Positions 54,056-63,549 of a stretch of DNA of 64,000 bases are shown here, piece after piece. Every line of letters begins with the position of its first letter. The first letter of the stretch is position 1. Source of the DNA: Amycolatopsis sp. NBC_01480 (GTDB lineage: Bacteria > Actinomycetota > Actinomycetes > Mycobacteriales > Pseudonocardiaceae); assembly GCF_036227205.1 (NCBI RefSeq), contig NZ_CP109442.1:7936001-8000000 (forward strand), given 5' to 3'. The notes beneath the pieces were generated by a model, which was given only the letters and a program-made list of their open reading frames with translations, made no database searches and was not told the DNA's origin. The translations under genes were made by a program, and so were the position numbers.

Positions 54056-55231
54056 ATGGACCTGAGCGATACTCCCGAGGAGGCTCGATTCCGGGCGGGG
54101 GCGCGGAAGTTCCTCGAGGAGAGCCTGCCCCGGCTCGGCCGGCCGCAGCCGGACGACCTGGTCGGCCGGGTCCCGTTCTGGCGGCAGTGGCAGCGGATGG
54201 TCTTCGAGGCGGGCTACGCCGGGCTCACCTGGCCGAAAGAGTACGGGGGCCAGGGCCTCGACGAGCGGCTGCGCGCCGTTTTCGGCGAGGAGAACGATCG
54301 CGCCGGGGCTCCGGACCGGCTCAACATCATCGGTGAGGACTTCGGCGGGCCGACCATCGTGCACTTCGGCACCGACGAGCAGAAGGCGCGCTACCTGCGT
54401 CCGATCCTCACCGGCGAGGAGATCTGGTGCCAGTTGTTCTCCGAGCCCGAGGCCGGCTCGGACCTGGCTTCCCTGCGCACCCGGGCGACGAAGGTCGAAG
54501 GGGGCTGGAGCATCACGGGGCAGAAGATCTGGACCAGCCGCGCCCAGATCGCCGCGCACGCCATTCTGCTCGCCCGCACCGGCGGCGGCGAGCGCCATCG
54601 CGGGATCACCTTTTTCCTGCTGCCGATGGACAGTGCCGGCATCACCGTCCGCCCGCTGGCCCACATGCTCGGCGAGGCCGAGTTCAACGAGGTTTTCCTG
54701 GACGAGGTGTTCGTCCCCGATTCCGCGGTGGTCGGCGAGGTCGACGGCGGGTGGAAGGTCGCGATGGGCACGCTCGGCTTCGAGCGCGTGGCGATCGCGA
54801 CCGGCCGGGTCAACACCACCAAGGCGATCGGCGACATCATCGAGGACATCCGCGGGCGCCGGGATGCGACGGGTCGCCCCCTCGGTGCCGATCCGCTGGT
54901 GCGCCAGCAGGTCGCCGACCTGTGGTCGCGGGCGCTGGTCCACCGCACGATCAGCCAGCGCGTGGTCACCGGTGCCGCCGCCGACGGCCCGCCCGGCCCG
55001 GTCACCTCCATCGGCAAGCTCTACTTCTGTCCGCTGGTCGAGGACCTGGCGGACTTCCGGCTGTCGCTCGAGCCGCTGGGCGGCCAGTTCGGGCTCGACG
55101 ACGAGCTGGCCGAGACGCGGGCCTGGCTCCGGCTGGCCAATCAGGCCCGCGGCACCGCCATCGCGGGCGGGTCGACCTTCATCCAGCGCAACATCGTGGC
55201 CGAGCGCATCCTCGGCCTGCCCAGGAGCTGA
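54056..55231 (+). CDS. Acyl-CoA dehydrogenase 1
   Basis: 391 residues. WCQLFSEPEAGSDLASLRTRATKVEGGWSITGQKIWTSRA is the complete FAD/substrate motif, and FADE family C-terminal blocks FRLSLEPLGG and NIVAERILGLPRS follow. ATG 54056 has GGGGAG. It is coupled to the acyl-CoA synthetase 4 bp downstream. It should introduce the alpha-beta double bond in an acyl-CoA. Confidence 0.92.
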   Translation: MDLSDTPEEARFRAGARKFLEESLPRLGRPQPDDLVGRVPFWRQWQRMVFEAGYAGLTWPKEYGGQGLDERLRAVFGEENDRAGAPDRLNIIGEDFGGPTIVHFGTDEQKARYLRPILTGEEIWCQLFSEPEAGSDLASLRTRATKVEGGWSITGQKIWTSRAQIAAHAILLARTGGGERHRGITFFLLPMDSAGITVRPLAHMLGEAEFNEVFLDEVFVPDSAVVGEVDGGWKVAMGTLGFERVAIATGRVNTTKAIGDIIEDIRGRRDATGRPLGADPLVRQQVADLWSRALVHRTISQRVVTGAAADGPPGPVTSIGKLYFCPLVEDLADFRLSLEPLGGQFGLDDELAETRAWLRLANQARGTAIAGGSTFIQRNIVAERILGLPRS

Positions 55232-55235
55232 CGAC

Positions 55236-57179
55236 ATGACCACGGAACACCCCTACGTCTGGCACCCGAGCGCGGACTACCTCGAAAACAGCAATGTCGC
55301 CCGGCTGATGCGAGCCTTCGGCGTGAGGACCGCGGACGAGCTGCGCGCCCGGTCGGTCGCCGACATCGCCACGTTCTGGCGGGCCGTGGTCGACGACCTC
55401 GGCCTGCCGTTCCACTCCCCGTATTCGGCCGTCGTGGACACCAGCCGGGGCATCGCGTACCCGGAGTGGTTCGTCGGCGGCGGGCTGAACGTCGCGGAGG
55501 CCTGCCTCGGGCGCTGGGCGCGGGAGAACCCTGATGCGCCCGCCGTGGTGCACGAGGCCGAGGACGGCACCGTGCGCCGGTTGACCTTCGCCGAGCTGGA
55601 CGACCAGGTCGCCGCGGTGCGCGCAGGTCTGCGTGCGCGGGGCCTCGGGCGTGGGGACACGGTCGCGCTCTACCTGCCGATGACCCCGGAGGCGGTGGTC
55701 GCGATGTACGCGGTCGCGAGCATCGGTGCCGTGGCAGTTCCGTTGTTCAGCGGGTTCGCGACGACGGCGATCGCGTCGCGGCTGCAGGACGCCGAGGTGC
55801 GCGCGGTGATCACGGCCGATGCGACGGTACGCCGGGGCCGGACCGTCCGGATGCTGCCGCAGCTGGTCGCCGCACTGGAATCGTGCCCGCGGGTGGAGCA
55901 CGTGATCGTGGTGCCGAACGTGGCCGCCGACCTCGAGCTTTCCGGCGGCCAGATCGCGTGGTCGGAACTGCTCGCCGCCGAGCCCGATCGCAAGGTGGAG
56001 CCGACGTCCACTTCGGACATACTGCTGCTCGCGTACACCTCCGGGACGACGGGACGTCCGAAAGGGGCGGTGCACACGCACGCCGGCTTTCTCGCGAAGG
56101 TCGCGATGGAAGTCGCCTACGCCTTCGACATCAAGCCAGGACGCACTTTCTGCTGGATCACCGACATGGGCTGGATCATGGGCCCGCTGTCCATTTTGGG
56201 CACCCACGCCTGCGGCGGCACGCTGCTGCTCTACGAGGGCTCGCCGGATGTTCCGGATACGCAGCGGTTGTGGCGGCTGGCCGAAACGCACGGCGTGAGC
56301 ATGCTCGGCGTGTCGCCGACGCTGATCCGGGCACTGCGCGCGGCGGACGAGCCGCCCAGCGCGGATCTGTCGTCCGTGCGCATCCTCGGTTCGACGGGCG
56401 AGCCGTGGGATCCGGAATCCTACGAATGGCTCGCGCGGGACGTCTTCGGCTCACGCGTGCCGATCATCAACTTCTCCGGCGGGACCGAAGTCGGGGGCTC
56501 GTTCCTGTGCCCGTACCCGGTCGAAGAGATCACCAGCTGCTCGCTCGGGGGACCGGCGCTCGGCATGGACGTCGACGTGGTCGACGACGAAGCCCGGCCG
56601 TTGCGCGGCCAGGTGGGCGAACTCGTGTGCCGGCAGCCGTGGCCCGCGATGACCCGCGGGATCTGGCACGACGACCGGCAGTACCGGGAAGCCTATTGGT
56701 CGACCTTCGAGGGGCTGTGGCGGCACGGGGACTACGCGCTGGTCGACGAGCGGGGCGACTGGTTCATCCTCGGCCGGTCCGACGACGTGATGAACGTGGC
56801 CGGCAAACGGGTCGCGCCCGCGGAGATCGAGTCCGTCGTCGGCCAGGACCCCGCCGTGGCGGAGTCCGCGGTGGTCGGCGTGCCGGACCCGGCCAAGGGC
56901 GAGGCCGTGTGGGTCTTCTGGGTCGGCAAGCCGGGGGCGGACACCGACGACGAGGAGGTCGCGCGAAGGCTCCGCGCCCGGGTCGCGGAAGAAGTCGGCA
57001 AACCCTTCGCGCCCAGCCGGATCGTCCGCGTGGCGCAGCTGCCGAAGACCCGCTCGGCGAAGATCATGCGCCGGGCGATCCGCGCCGCCGTGCTGGACCA
57101 GGACCCCGGAGACCTCTCCGGCGCCGAGAACCCGCAGGCGGTCGGGGAGATCGCCGCTCAGCTCAAGGGGCGGCCATGA
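55236..57179 (+). CDS. Acetyl-CoA-synthetase-like acyl-CoA ligase
   Basis: 647 residues, close to acetyl-CoA synthetase length. The N-terminal ACAS_N-like block (HPSADYLENSNVARLMRAFGV) precedes the AMP-binding core: LLAYTSGTTGRPKGAVHT, ITDMGWIMGP, FSGGTEVGG, LGRSDDVMNVAGKRVAPAEIES, and the catalytic Lys near TRSAKIMRRA. It fits acetoacetyl-, propionyl- or other short branched acids. Third ligase of the cluster. Confidence 0.93.
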   Translation: MTTEHPYVWHPSADYLENSNVARLMRAFGVRTADELRARSVADIATFWRAVVDDLGLPFHSPYSAVVDTSRGIAYPEWFVGGGLNVAEACLGRWARENPDAPAVVHEAEDGTVRRLTFAELDDQVAAVRAGLRARGLGRGDTVALYLPMTPEAVVAMYAVASIGAVAVPLFSGFATTAIASRLQDAEVRAVITADATVRRGRTVRMLPQLVAALESCPRVEHVIVVPNVAADLELSGGQIAWSELLAAEPDRKVEPTSTSDILLLAYTSGTTGRPKGAVHTHAGFLAKVAMEVAYAFDIKPGRTFCWITDMGWIMGPLSILGTHACGGTLLLYEGSPDVPDTQRLWRLAETHGVSMLGVSPTLIRALRAADEPPSADLSSVRILGSTGEPWDPESYEWLARDVFGSRVPIINFSGGTEVGGSFLCPYPVEEITSCSLGGPALGMDVDVVDDEARPLRGQVGELVCRQPWPAMTRGIWHDDRQYREAYWSTFEGLWRHGDYALVDERGDWFILGRSDDVMNVAGKRVAPAEIESVVGQDPAVAESAVVGVPDPAKGEAVWVFWVGKPGADTDDEEVARRLRARVAEEVGKPFAPSRIVRVAQLPKTRSAKIMRRAIRAAVLDQDPGDLSGAENPQAVGEIAAQLKGRP

Positions 57180-57190
57180 AAGCGGCCGGG

Positions 57191-57964
57191 TCAGTCTTCC
57201 TGGACGTCGACGTCGGTGCGTTCCTCGACCTTGAGCACGGCCTCGGCGTACGTGTGCACGTGCCGGGTCATCCGGCGCACGGCGGCGTTGGGATCCTGGG
57301 CGCGGATGGCCGCGGTGACCGAGCGGTGGGCGCGGACCGTGGTCGCCCGGACCTCCGCGTCCACGAACTGCGTGTTCCGGGTGGACGCGTAGATGGCCCG
57401 CGACAAGGCCAGCATGAATCCCGTCAGCAGCTCGTTGTGGCTGGCCATCGCGACACCCACGTGCCAGTCGATGTTGGCCTGCAGGAAGGCATCCAGGTCT
57501 CCGGCGGCGACGAGGTCGTCGTTCGCGACCTCGAGGCGGTCCAGGTCCTCCTCGGTGCGGGCGCTCGCGGCCAGGCGGGCGCACGCGGGTTCGAGCGCCT
57601 CGCGGGTTTCGAGCAGCGCCGGGATGCGGATCTTGCGCCCGCGGATCATGAGGTTGACCGACTGGGCGACCGACTCTTCGCCCGGGTGCTCGACGAAGGC
57701 GCCACCGGCGCGGCCGGTCTTGACCCGCACCAGGCCCTGCACCTCCAGGATGCGGAGCGCTTCCCGGACGGTGGTGCGGCTCATCCCCGTCTGGGTGACC
57801 AGCTCGCGTTCGGGCGGCAGTGCGGTGCCTTCGGCGAACTCGCCGCGCAGGATGCGTTCACGCAGGTCGTTCGCGAGTACGTCCGAGGCCTTGGGCACCT
57901 GCATCGGTGACAGCCGCACAGGATTCCGGATCGTCCCGTTCGGCGTATTCGCTGGCTCTGCCAT
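57191..57964 (-). CDS. GntR-family regulator, FCD (FadR) subfamily
   Basis: 257 residues. The winged helix-turn-helix LANDLRERILRGEFAEGTALPPERELVTQTGMSRTTVREALRILEVQGLVRVKTGRAGGAFV is followed by an FCD ligand domain (AACARL, the metal-site His in IDWHVGVAMASHNELL, MTRHVHTY). The FadR/FCD subfamily binds TGGTNNNACCA-type palindromes, exactly the motif repeated across this cluster, including one 21 bp upstream of its own start. It is the prime candidate for regulator of the pathway. Confidence 0.92.
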   Translation of the reverse strand: MAEPANTPNGTIRNPVRLSPMQVPKASDVLANDLRERILRGEFAEGTALPPERELVTQTGMSRTTVREALRILEVQGLVRVKTGRAGGAFVEHPGEESVAQSVNLMIRGRKIRIPALLETREALEPACARLAASARTEEDLDRLEVANDDLVAAGDLDAFLQANIDWHVGVAMASHNELLTGFMLALSRAIYASTRNTQFVDAEVRATTVRAHRSVTAAIRAQDPNAAVRRMTRHVHTYAEAVLKVEERTDVDVQED

Positions 57965-57984
57965 CTCACGTCCTGTTCCACGAA

Positions 57985-57999
57985 TTTGGTCGTACCTAA
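57985..57999. promoter_or_regulatory. GntR-type operator-like site G
   Basis: TTTGGTCGTACCTAA, in the 92-bp gap between the gntR gene and the divergent acyl-CoA dehydrogenase at 58057, consistent with autoregulation. Confidence 0.6.
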
Positions 58000-58056
58000 A
58001 GTACCAGTGATTCCGCCCCGATCGCCGGAGCCGCCGGGGCGAGGAGAGGATTGTTC

Positions 58057-59118
58057 ATGGAGTGGAAACTCTCCGACGAGCAGATCGCCTATCAGGAGGC
58101 GCTGCGCGGTTGGTTGTCCGACACCGCTTCGTCCGCCACCGTGCGCGCTTGGCTCGACGAAGGCGACGAGCAGACTTTCGAAGCGCAGTTCGTCCGTGGC
58201 GGCTGGGCCGGGGTGGGGATTCCCGAGGAGTCCGGCGGTCAGGGCGGCGGCCTCGTGGAGCTGGCGCTCACCGCGGAGGAGCTGGCTCGCGCGGCCGTCC
58301 CGTCCTCGGCGTGGCTGGCCACCGTGCTCGCGGTGCCCGCGCTGGCGGGCCGGCCGGAGGCGGCTGAACAGGCGCTCGCCGGGAAACCGGTCACGCTGCT
58401 GGTGCCCGCGGACGAAATGCCGGATGCGGGGCCGGTGCTGGCGATGGATGCCGAGGGCCGGCTCAGCGGGAGCGTGCCCCGCGTGCTGGCCGGGTCCCGA
58501 GTGGACTCGTTCGTGGCTGTGGTGCGGCAAGGCGACCATCGCACGTTGCGATTGGTGCGGGCCGGGGACGCCGGGAAGTCCGCGCGTCGGCTGCTCGACC
58601 GCAGCCGCTCGGTCGCCGACATCCGCCTCGAATCGGTTCCGTCGGAGCCGTTGCCGGTGGCGGGGGAGGCGTTCCTGCGTGATTACGCCGCCCGGGCCGC
58701 GGTGCTGGTCGCGGCCGACGCGCTGGGCGCGACGGAACGGATGCTCGCCCTCGCGGTCGAGTACAGCAAGCAGCGCCGGCAGTTCGGGGTGCCGATCGGG
58801 TCGTTCCAGGCGGTCAAGCACGCGGCGGCGACCATCCTGGTCGGGGCCGAATCCGGGCGCTCGGTGCTCTACTACGCGGCGGCGACGGTGGACGCCGGCG
58901 AACTCGACTGCGGGCTGCACGCCGCCGCGGCCAAGGCGCAGATCACCGCGGTAAGCGCTCGTGCGGCGGACAGCGCGCTGACGATGCACGGTGCGATCGG
59001 CTACACCTGGGAGCACGATCTCCACCTGTTCTCGAAGCGCGCCAAGCTCGACGAGTACCTGTTCGGCACCCCGGCGCAGTGGAACGAGCGGATCGCCGAC
59101 GGCCTGCAGCTGGTGTGA
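58057..59118 (+). CDS. Acyl-CoA dehydrogenase family protein 2 (reduced, partner-subunit type)
   Basis: 353 residues. The N-terminal MEWKLSDEQIAYQEALRGWL and C-terminal RRQFGVPIGSFQAVKHAAATILVGAE show the fold, but the central beta domain is shortened and lacks the usual TEPxAGSD FAD block. That is typical of the non-catalytic half of heteromeric FadE pairs in actinobacteria, so it probably pairs with the product of 59203. ATG 58057 has GAGGAGAGGA. Confidence 0.85.
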   Translation: MEWKLSDEQIAYQEALRGWLSDTASSATVRAWLDEGDEQTFEAQFVRGGWAGVGIPEESGGQGGGLVELALTAEELARAAVPSSAWLATVLAVPALAGRPEAAEQALAGKPVTLLVPADEMPDAGPVLAMDAEGRLSGSVPRVLAGSRVDSFVAVVRQGDHRTLRLVRAGDAGKSARRLLDRSRSVADIRLESVPSEPLPVAGEAFLRDYAARAAVLVAADALGATERMLALAVEYSKQRRQFGVPIGSFQAVKHAAATILVGAESGRSVLYYAAATVDAGELDCGLHAAAAKAQITAVSARAADSALTMHGAIGYTWEHDLHLFSKRAKLDEYLFGTPAQWNERIADGLQLV

Positions 59119-59121
59119 CGC

Positions 59122-59158
59122 ACTGGTCCGACCAGATCTGTCTTTTGGTCAGTCCTTT
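59122..59158. promoter_or_regulatory. GntR-type operator-like sites F1 and F2
   Basis: ACTGGTCCGACCAGA (59122-59136) and TTTGGTCAGTCCTTT (59144-59158), 22 bp apart, 45-80 bp before the acyl-CoA dehydrogenase operon at 59203. Confidence 0.6.
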
Positions 59159-59202
59159 TGTTAGAATCAGGCCGCAGCCTGCCGACCGGATGAGGGGACA
59201 CC

Positions 59203-60369
59203 GTGGATTTCGAGCTCACCGAAGACCAGCTCACGATTCGCCGAGCGGTCGCGGAGCTGGCGGCCAAGTTCGACGACCAGTACTGGATGGAGAAGGACGC
59301 GGCGCACGAGTTCCCGCACGAGTTCTACCGGGCGTTCGCCGACGGCGGCTGGCTCGGCATCACCACCCCCGAGGAGTACGGCGGGCACGGCTTCGGGATC
59401 ACCGAGGCTTCGCTGCTGCTCGAAGAAATCGCCGCCTCCGGTGCGGGCATGAACGGCGCCAGCTCGCTGCACCTGTCGATCTTCGGCATGCACCCGGTGA
59501 TCGTGCACGGCTCCGAGGAGATGAAGCGTGAGTGCCTGCCGCGCATCGTCAACGGCGATCTGCACGTGTGCTTCGGGGTCACCGAGCCGGGCGCCGGGCT
59601 CGACACGACCCGGATCACCACCTTCGCCCGCCGAGACGGCTCCGACTACGTGGTCAACGGCCGCAAGGTGTGGATCTCCAAGGCGATGGAGTCGGAAAAG
59701 GTCCTGCTGCTCACCCGCACCGCGAAGTTCGAGGACTCGCCGAAGAAGACCGACGGGCTCACGCTCTTCCTGACCGACCTCGACCGCGACCACGTCGACA
59801 TCCGGCCGATCAGGAAGATGGGCCGCAACGCGGTCACCTCCAACGAGCTCTTCATCGACGATCTGCGGATCCCGGCGGAACACCGCGTCGGTGAGGAGGG
59901 CAAGGGGTTCAAGTACATTTTGGACGGTCTCAACCCGGAGCGGATGCTCGTCGCCGCGGAGGCGCTGGGCATCGGCCGGGCCGCGCTGCGCCGGGGCGTC
60001 CGGTACGCCAACGAGCGGGAGGTGTTCGGCCGGCCCATCGGCATGAACCAGGGCCTGCAGTTCCCGCTGGCCGACTCGCTGGCGCGGCTCGACGCGGCCG
60101 AACTCGTGCTGCGCAAGGCAACCTGGTTGTACGACAACGGAAAGAAGTGCGCCAGAGAGGCCAACACCGCCAAGTACCTCTGCGCGGACGCCGGTTTCGA
60201 GGCCGCCGACCGCGCGCTGCAGACCCACGGTGGCATGGGCTACTCCGAGGAGTACCACGTGGCCCGGTACTTCCGGGAAGCCCGCTTGACCAAGATCGCG
60301 CCGCTGAGCCAGGAAATGGTCCTCAACTTCCTCGGTGAGCACGTGCTCGGACTGCCCAGGAGCTACTGA
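59203..60369 (+). CDS. Acyl-CoA dehydrogenase 3
   Basis: 388 residues. CFGVTEPGAGLDTTRITTFARR is the full catalytic-domain motif, with R-E-V-F-G-R and GGMGYSEEYHVARYFREARLTKIAPLS at the C-terminus; the Glu of the GYSEEY-type block is the likely base. GTG start at 59203 after operator-like sites F1/F2. First gene of a tight operon continuing through SDR, thiolase, CoA-transferase and HMG-CoA lyase. Confidence 0.93.
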   Translation: MDFELTEDQLTIRRAVAELAAKFDDQYWMEKDAAHEFPHEFYRAFADGGWLGITTPEEYGGHGFGITEASLLLEEIAASGAGMNGASSLHLSIFGMHPVIVHGSEEMKRECLPRIVNGDLHVCFGVTEPGAGLDTTRITTFARRDGSDYVVNGRKVWISKAMESEKVLLLTRTAKFEDSPKKTDGLTLFLTDLDRDHVDIRPIRKMGRNAVTSNELFIDDLRIPAEHRVGEEGKGFKYILDGLNPERMLVAAEALGIGRAALRRGVRYANEREVFGRPIGMNQGLQFPLADSLARLDAAELVLRKATWLYDNGKKCAREANTAKYLCADAGFEAADRALQTHGGMGYSEEYHVARYFREARLTKIAPLSQEMVLNFLGEHVLGLPRSY

Positions 60370-61118
60370 TGTTCTCACTATCCGGCCGATCCGCCCTCGT
60401 CACCGGGGCGGGCAACGGCATCGGTGCCGCCGTGGCCAAGGCCTACGCCGCGGCCGGGGCCGCCGTGCTCGTCTCGGACCTCGACAAGGACGCGGCCGCG
60501 GCGGTCGCGGCCGAAATCACCGCCGCCGGCGGGCGAGCCGAATCGGCGGCACTGGACGTCCGCGAGGCCGGGCAGGCCGCCGACGTCGCCGAGCAGGCCG
60601 CGCGCCTGGGCGGCGGGACACTGAACATCCTGGTGAACAACGCGGGCGCCATCGCGCCGGCGATGTTCCCGAAGATGACGGCGGAGCAGTTCCAGTTCGT
60701 GCTCGGCGTGCACGTCGGCGGGACCTTCACGGTCAGCCAGGCCGCGCTGCCGCACCTCGCGCAGGACGGCAGCGGCCGCGTCATCAACGTCACCTCCGCC
60801 GCCGGGCTCGTCGGCACGATCGGGCAGGCGAACTACGGCGCCGCCAAGGCCGGCATCGTCGGCCTCACCAAGTCCCTCGCCCGCGAGCTGGCCCGGCAGC
60901 ACATCACGGTGAACGCCCTGGCTCCGCTCGCGGCCACCGCCATGACGGAGAACATCCGCGGCAACGAGAAGCTGGCCAAGCTGACGCTCGAACGCATTCC
61001 ACTGCGGCGCTGGGCGGAACCCGCCGAGATCGCCGGGGCGTTCGTCTTCTTCGCCTCGGACGCGGCCGGATACATCACCGGGCAGGTCCTGCCCGTCGAC
61101 GGAGGGACGGTCATCTGA
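60369..61118 (+). CDS. 3-Hydroxyacyl-CoA dehydrogenase-like SDR
   Basis: 249 residues. TGAGNGIGAAVAKAYAAAG is the cofactor loop, NNAGA, Ser of VINVTSAAG, YGAAKAG the active site: a complete classical SDR (FabG type). Between an acyl-CoA dehydrogenase and a thiolase, with overlapping stops/starts, it most likely oxidises a 3-hydroxyacyl-CoA. Confidence 0.92.
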   Translation: MFSLSGRSALVTGAGNGIGAAVAKAYAAAGAAVLVSDLDKDAAAAVAAEITAAGGRAESAALDVREAGQAADVAEQAARLGGGTLNILVNNAGAIAPAMFPKMTAEQFQFVLGVHVGGTFTVSQAALPHLAQDGSGRVINVTSAAGLVGTIGQANYGAAKAGIVGLTKSLARELARQHITVNALAPLAATAMTENIRGNEKLAKLTLERIPLRRWAEPAEIAGAFVFFASDAAGYITGQVLPVDGGTVI

Positions 61119-62314
61119 TGCCCGGCTTCGCCAGCCCCTTGACGCGCCACGGCCGTGAGGCGCTCATCGTCGATGCGCTGCGCACGCCGATGGGCAAGGC
61201 CCACCCGGACAAGGGATGGTTCCGCGACACTCACCCCAACGTGCTGCTCGGCGTCGTCTACACCGCGTTGCTGGAGTCGGCCGGGGTCGCCCCGGAGGTC
61301 GTCGAGGACCTGGTGATCGGCTGTACCGCGCCGTTCGGGGAGCAGTCGCGCAACGTGGGCCGCAATGCCTGGCTGCAGGCCGGTTATCCGCCCGAGGTGC
61401 CCGCGACGGTGCTCGACCGGCGGTGCGGCTCGGCCCAGACCGCGGTCGAGATGGCCGCCGCGCTGGTCGCGTCCGGCACGCACGAGGTGGTCATCGCCGG
61501 CGGGGTCGAGCACATGCAGCACGTGCCGATGAACGCCCCGGCGAAGATTTCCGAGCTGTACGGCGATCCCTGGCCCGACGAGCTGCGCGCGCGGTACGGC
61601 TTCGTGCCACAGGGCGAAAGCGCCGAGCTGATCGCGGACCGGTGGGGGATCACCCGGGCCGAGATGGACGAATTCGCGGTGCGTTCGCACGCGCTGGCCA
61701 CCGCGGCGGTGGAGGCCGGCCGGTTCCGCCGCGAGATGATCCCGATGGAGCTGGACGGCGAGCAGCGCGTCAGCGACCAGGCCATCCGCCCGGGCACTTC
61801 GATGGCGGGGCTGGCGGCTCTCAAACCGGCGTTCCGCCCCGAGGACGGACGGATCACCGCCGGCAGCTCCTCACCGCTCAGCGACGGCGCGGCGGGCGTG
61901 CTTCTCTCCTCTCGCGAGGCGGCCGAACACCACGGCTGGACGCCCCGGGCGCGGGTGCTCGACCAGACCACGGTCGGCGTGGACCCCGTCATCATGCTCA
62001 CCGGCCCCATCCCCGCGACCCGGAAGCTGCTGGAGCGCAACGGTTTGACGATCGACGACCTCGATCTGATCGAGATCAACGAAGCGTTCAGCTCGGTCGT
62101 GCTCGCCTGGGAGCGCGAACTCAAGCCGGACATGGCGAAGGTGAACGTCAACGGCGGGGCGATCGCGCTCGGTCACCCGGTCGGCGCTTCGGGCGCGCGG
62201 CTGTTCGGCACGCTGCTGTCCGAAATGGAGCGGCGGGACGTGGAGCTCGGGCTGGTCACCATGTGCTGTGGCGGTGGCCTGGGGACGGCCACGCTCGTTC
62301 AGCGGGTCCGCTGA
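61118..62314 (+). CDS. Acetyl-CoA acyltransferase (thiolase)
   Basis: 398 residues. The nucleophile is Cys103 in LDRRCGSAQTA; INEAFSS, NGGAIALGHPVGASGARL and TMCCGGGLG carry the His and second Cys. It cleaves a 3-ketoacyl-CoA. Note CCGGG rather than the usual CIGGG. Overlaps both neighbours. Confidence 0.94.
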   Translation: MPGFASPLTRHGREALIVDALRTPMGKAHPDKGWFRDTHPNVLLGVVYTALLESAGVAPEVVEDLVIGCTAPFGEQSRNVGRNAWLQAGYPPEVPATVLDRRCGSAQTAVEMAAALVASGTHEVVIAGGVEHMQHVPMNAPAKISELYGDPWPDELRARYGFVPQGESAELIADRWGITRAEMDEFAVRSHALATAAVEAGRFRREMIPMELDGEQRVSDQAIRPGTSMAGLAALKPAFRPEDGRITAGSSSPLSDGAAGVLLSSREAAEHHGWTPRARVLDQTTVGVDPVIMLTGPIPATRKLLERNGLTIDDLDLIEINEAFSSVVLAWERELKPDMAKVNVNGGAIALGHPVGASGARLFGTLLSEMERRDVELGLVTMCCGGGLGTATLVQRVR

Positions 62315-63549
62315 TGATCGACCTGCGGCCGTTCGTCTCCGCCGGCGACGGCGTGTGGTGGGGCCAGGGCGGCGCGGAACCCGAACCGCTGGTGAACGCC
62401 CTGCTCGACCAGGTCGGCGAGATCGGCGAGGTCCGCGCGTTCTGCGGTCTGACGTGGAATCCGCGGCTGGCGGGGGATCTGCCCGACGAGCTGACCGTGC
62501 TTTCCTACGGCGGGCTGGGCGAGCTGCGCCGGCTGAGCCGGCACGGCCGGCTCGACGTGGTGCCGTGCCACTACTCCGCGCTGCCGCGCATGTTCGCGCG
62601 CGGCCAGCTGCCCGCCGACGTCGGGCTGGTGCAGGTTTCCCGGCCGGACGGCAACGGCGAGGTGTCGCTCGGCATCGGCGTCGAGTACGCCGCGGACGCC
62701 ATCCCGCACAGCCGGGTGCTCGTCGCGGAGGTGAACCACCGGATGCCGCCCACCACCGGCAGCGCGCGGCTGCCGCTGGAGCGGTTCGCCGCCGTGGTCG
62801 AGACGGACCGCCCGCTCGCCGAAGCGTCCACCCGTCCCGCCGATGCGGTGGACCGGGCGATCGCCGACCACGTCGCCGGGCTGATCGAAGACGGCGACAC
62901 CCTGCAGATGGGGGTCGGGCCGCTGCCGAACGCGGTGCTCGACTCGCTGTCCGGTCACCGCGAACTCGGCTTTCACAGCGGCATGATCACCGACGGCGTG
63001 CTGACCCTGGTCGAGAAGGGCGTGCTGACCGGGGCGCGGAAGGAAATCGACCGGGGAATCATCGTCACCGGTGCCGCCTTGGGCACGGCGGAGTTCTACG
63101 AGCGGATCGGCGAGTTCCCGGTCGAGTTCCGGCCGGCCAGTTACACGCACTCGCCGGCGGTGCTTTCCCGGCTGCGCTCGCTGGTCTCGATCAACTCCGC
63201 GATCGAGGTCGACCTGCTGGGCCAAGTGGGCGCGGAGATCCGCCGGGGCGTGCACATCGGCGCCGTCGGCGGCCAGGTCGACTTCAGCCGGGCCGCCTCG
63301 TTGACCGGTGCCCGTTCGATCATCGCGCTGCGCTCCGAATCCGCCGGTGAATCCACGATCTCGCCGGCCCTGCGCGGTGGCGTCGTCACCACCGCGCGGG
63401 TCGACGTCGACGCCGTGGTCACCGAGCACGGCGTCGCGCTCCTGACCGGATGCACTGTCGCCGAACGAGCCCGGCGGCTCATCCGGGTCGCCGCGCCGCG
63501 GCACCGGAGCACCTTGGAAAACAGCCTTGCCGACCGGGAGTTGCCATGA
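62314..63549 (+). CDS. Acetyl-CoA hydrolase/4-hydroxybutyrate CoA-transferase family protein
   Basis: 411 residues. GDGVWWGQGGAEPEPL, then DTLQMGVGPLPNAVLDSL and SINSAIEVDLLGQVGAEIRRGVHIGAVGGQVDF, are blocks of the AcCoA-hydrolase/4HB-CoA transferase family (family I-type). It moves CoA between acids, perhaps recycling CoA from acetoacetate or the substrate acid. The start overlaps the thiolase stop. Confidence 0.9.
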   Translation: MIDLRPFVSAGDGVWWGQGGAEPEPLVNALLDQVGEIGEVRAFCGLTWNPRLAGDLPDELTVLSYGGLGELRRLSRHGRLDVVPCHYSALPRMFARGQLPADVGLVQVSRPDGNGEVSLGIGVEYAADAIPHSRVLVAEVNHRMPPTTGSARLPLERFAAVVETDRPLAEASTRPADAVDRAIADHVAGLIEDGDTLQMGVGPLPNAVLDSLSGHRELGFHSGMITDGVLTLVEKGVLTGARKEIDRGIIVTGAALGTAEFYERIGEFPVEFRPASYTHSPAVLSRLRSLVSINSAIEVDLLGQVGAEIRRGVHIGAVGGQVDFSRAASLTGARSIIALRSESAGESTISPALRGGVVTTARVDVDAVVTEHGVALLTGCTVAERARRLIRVAAPRHRSTLENSLADRELP

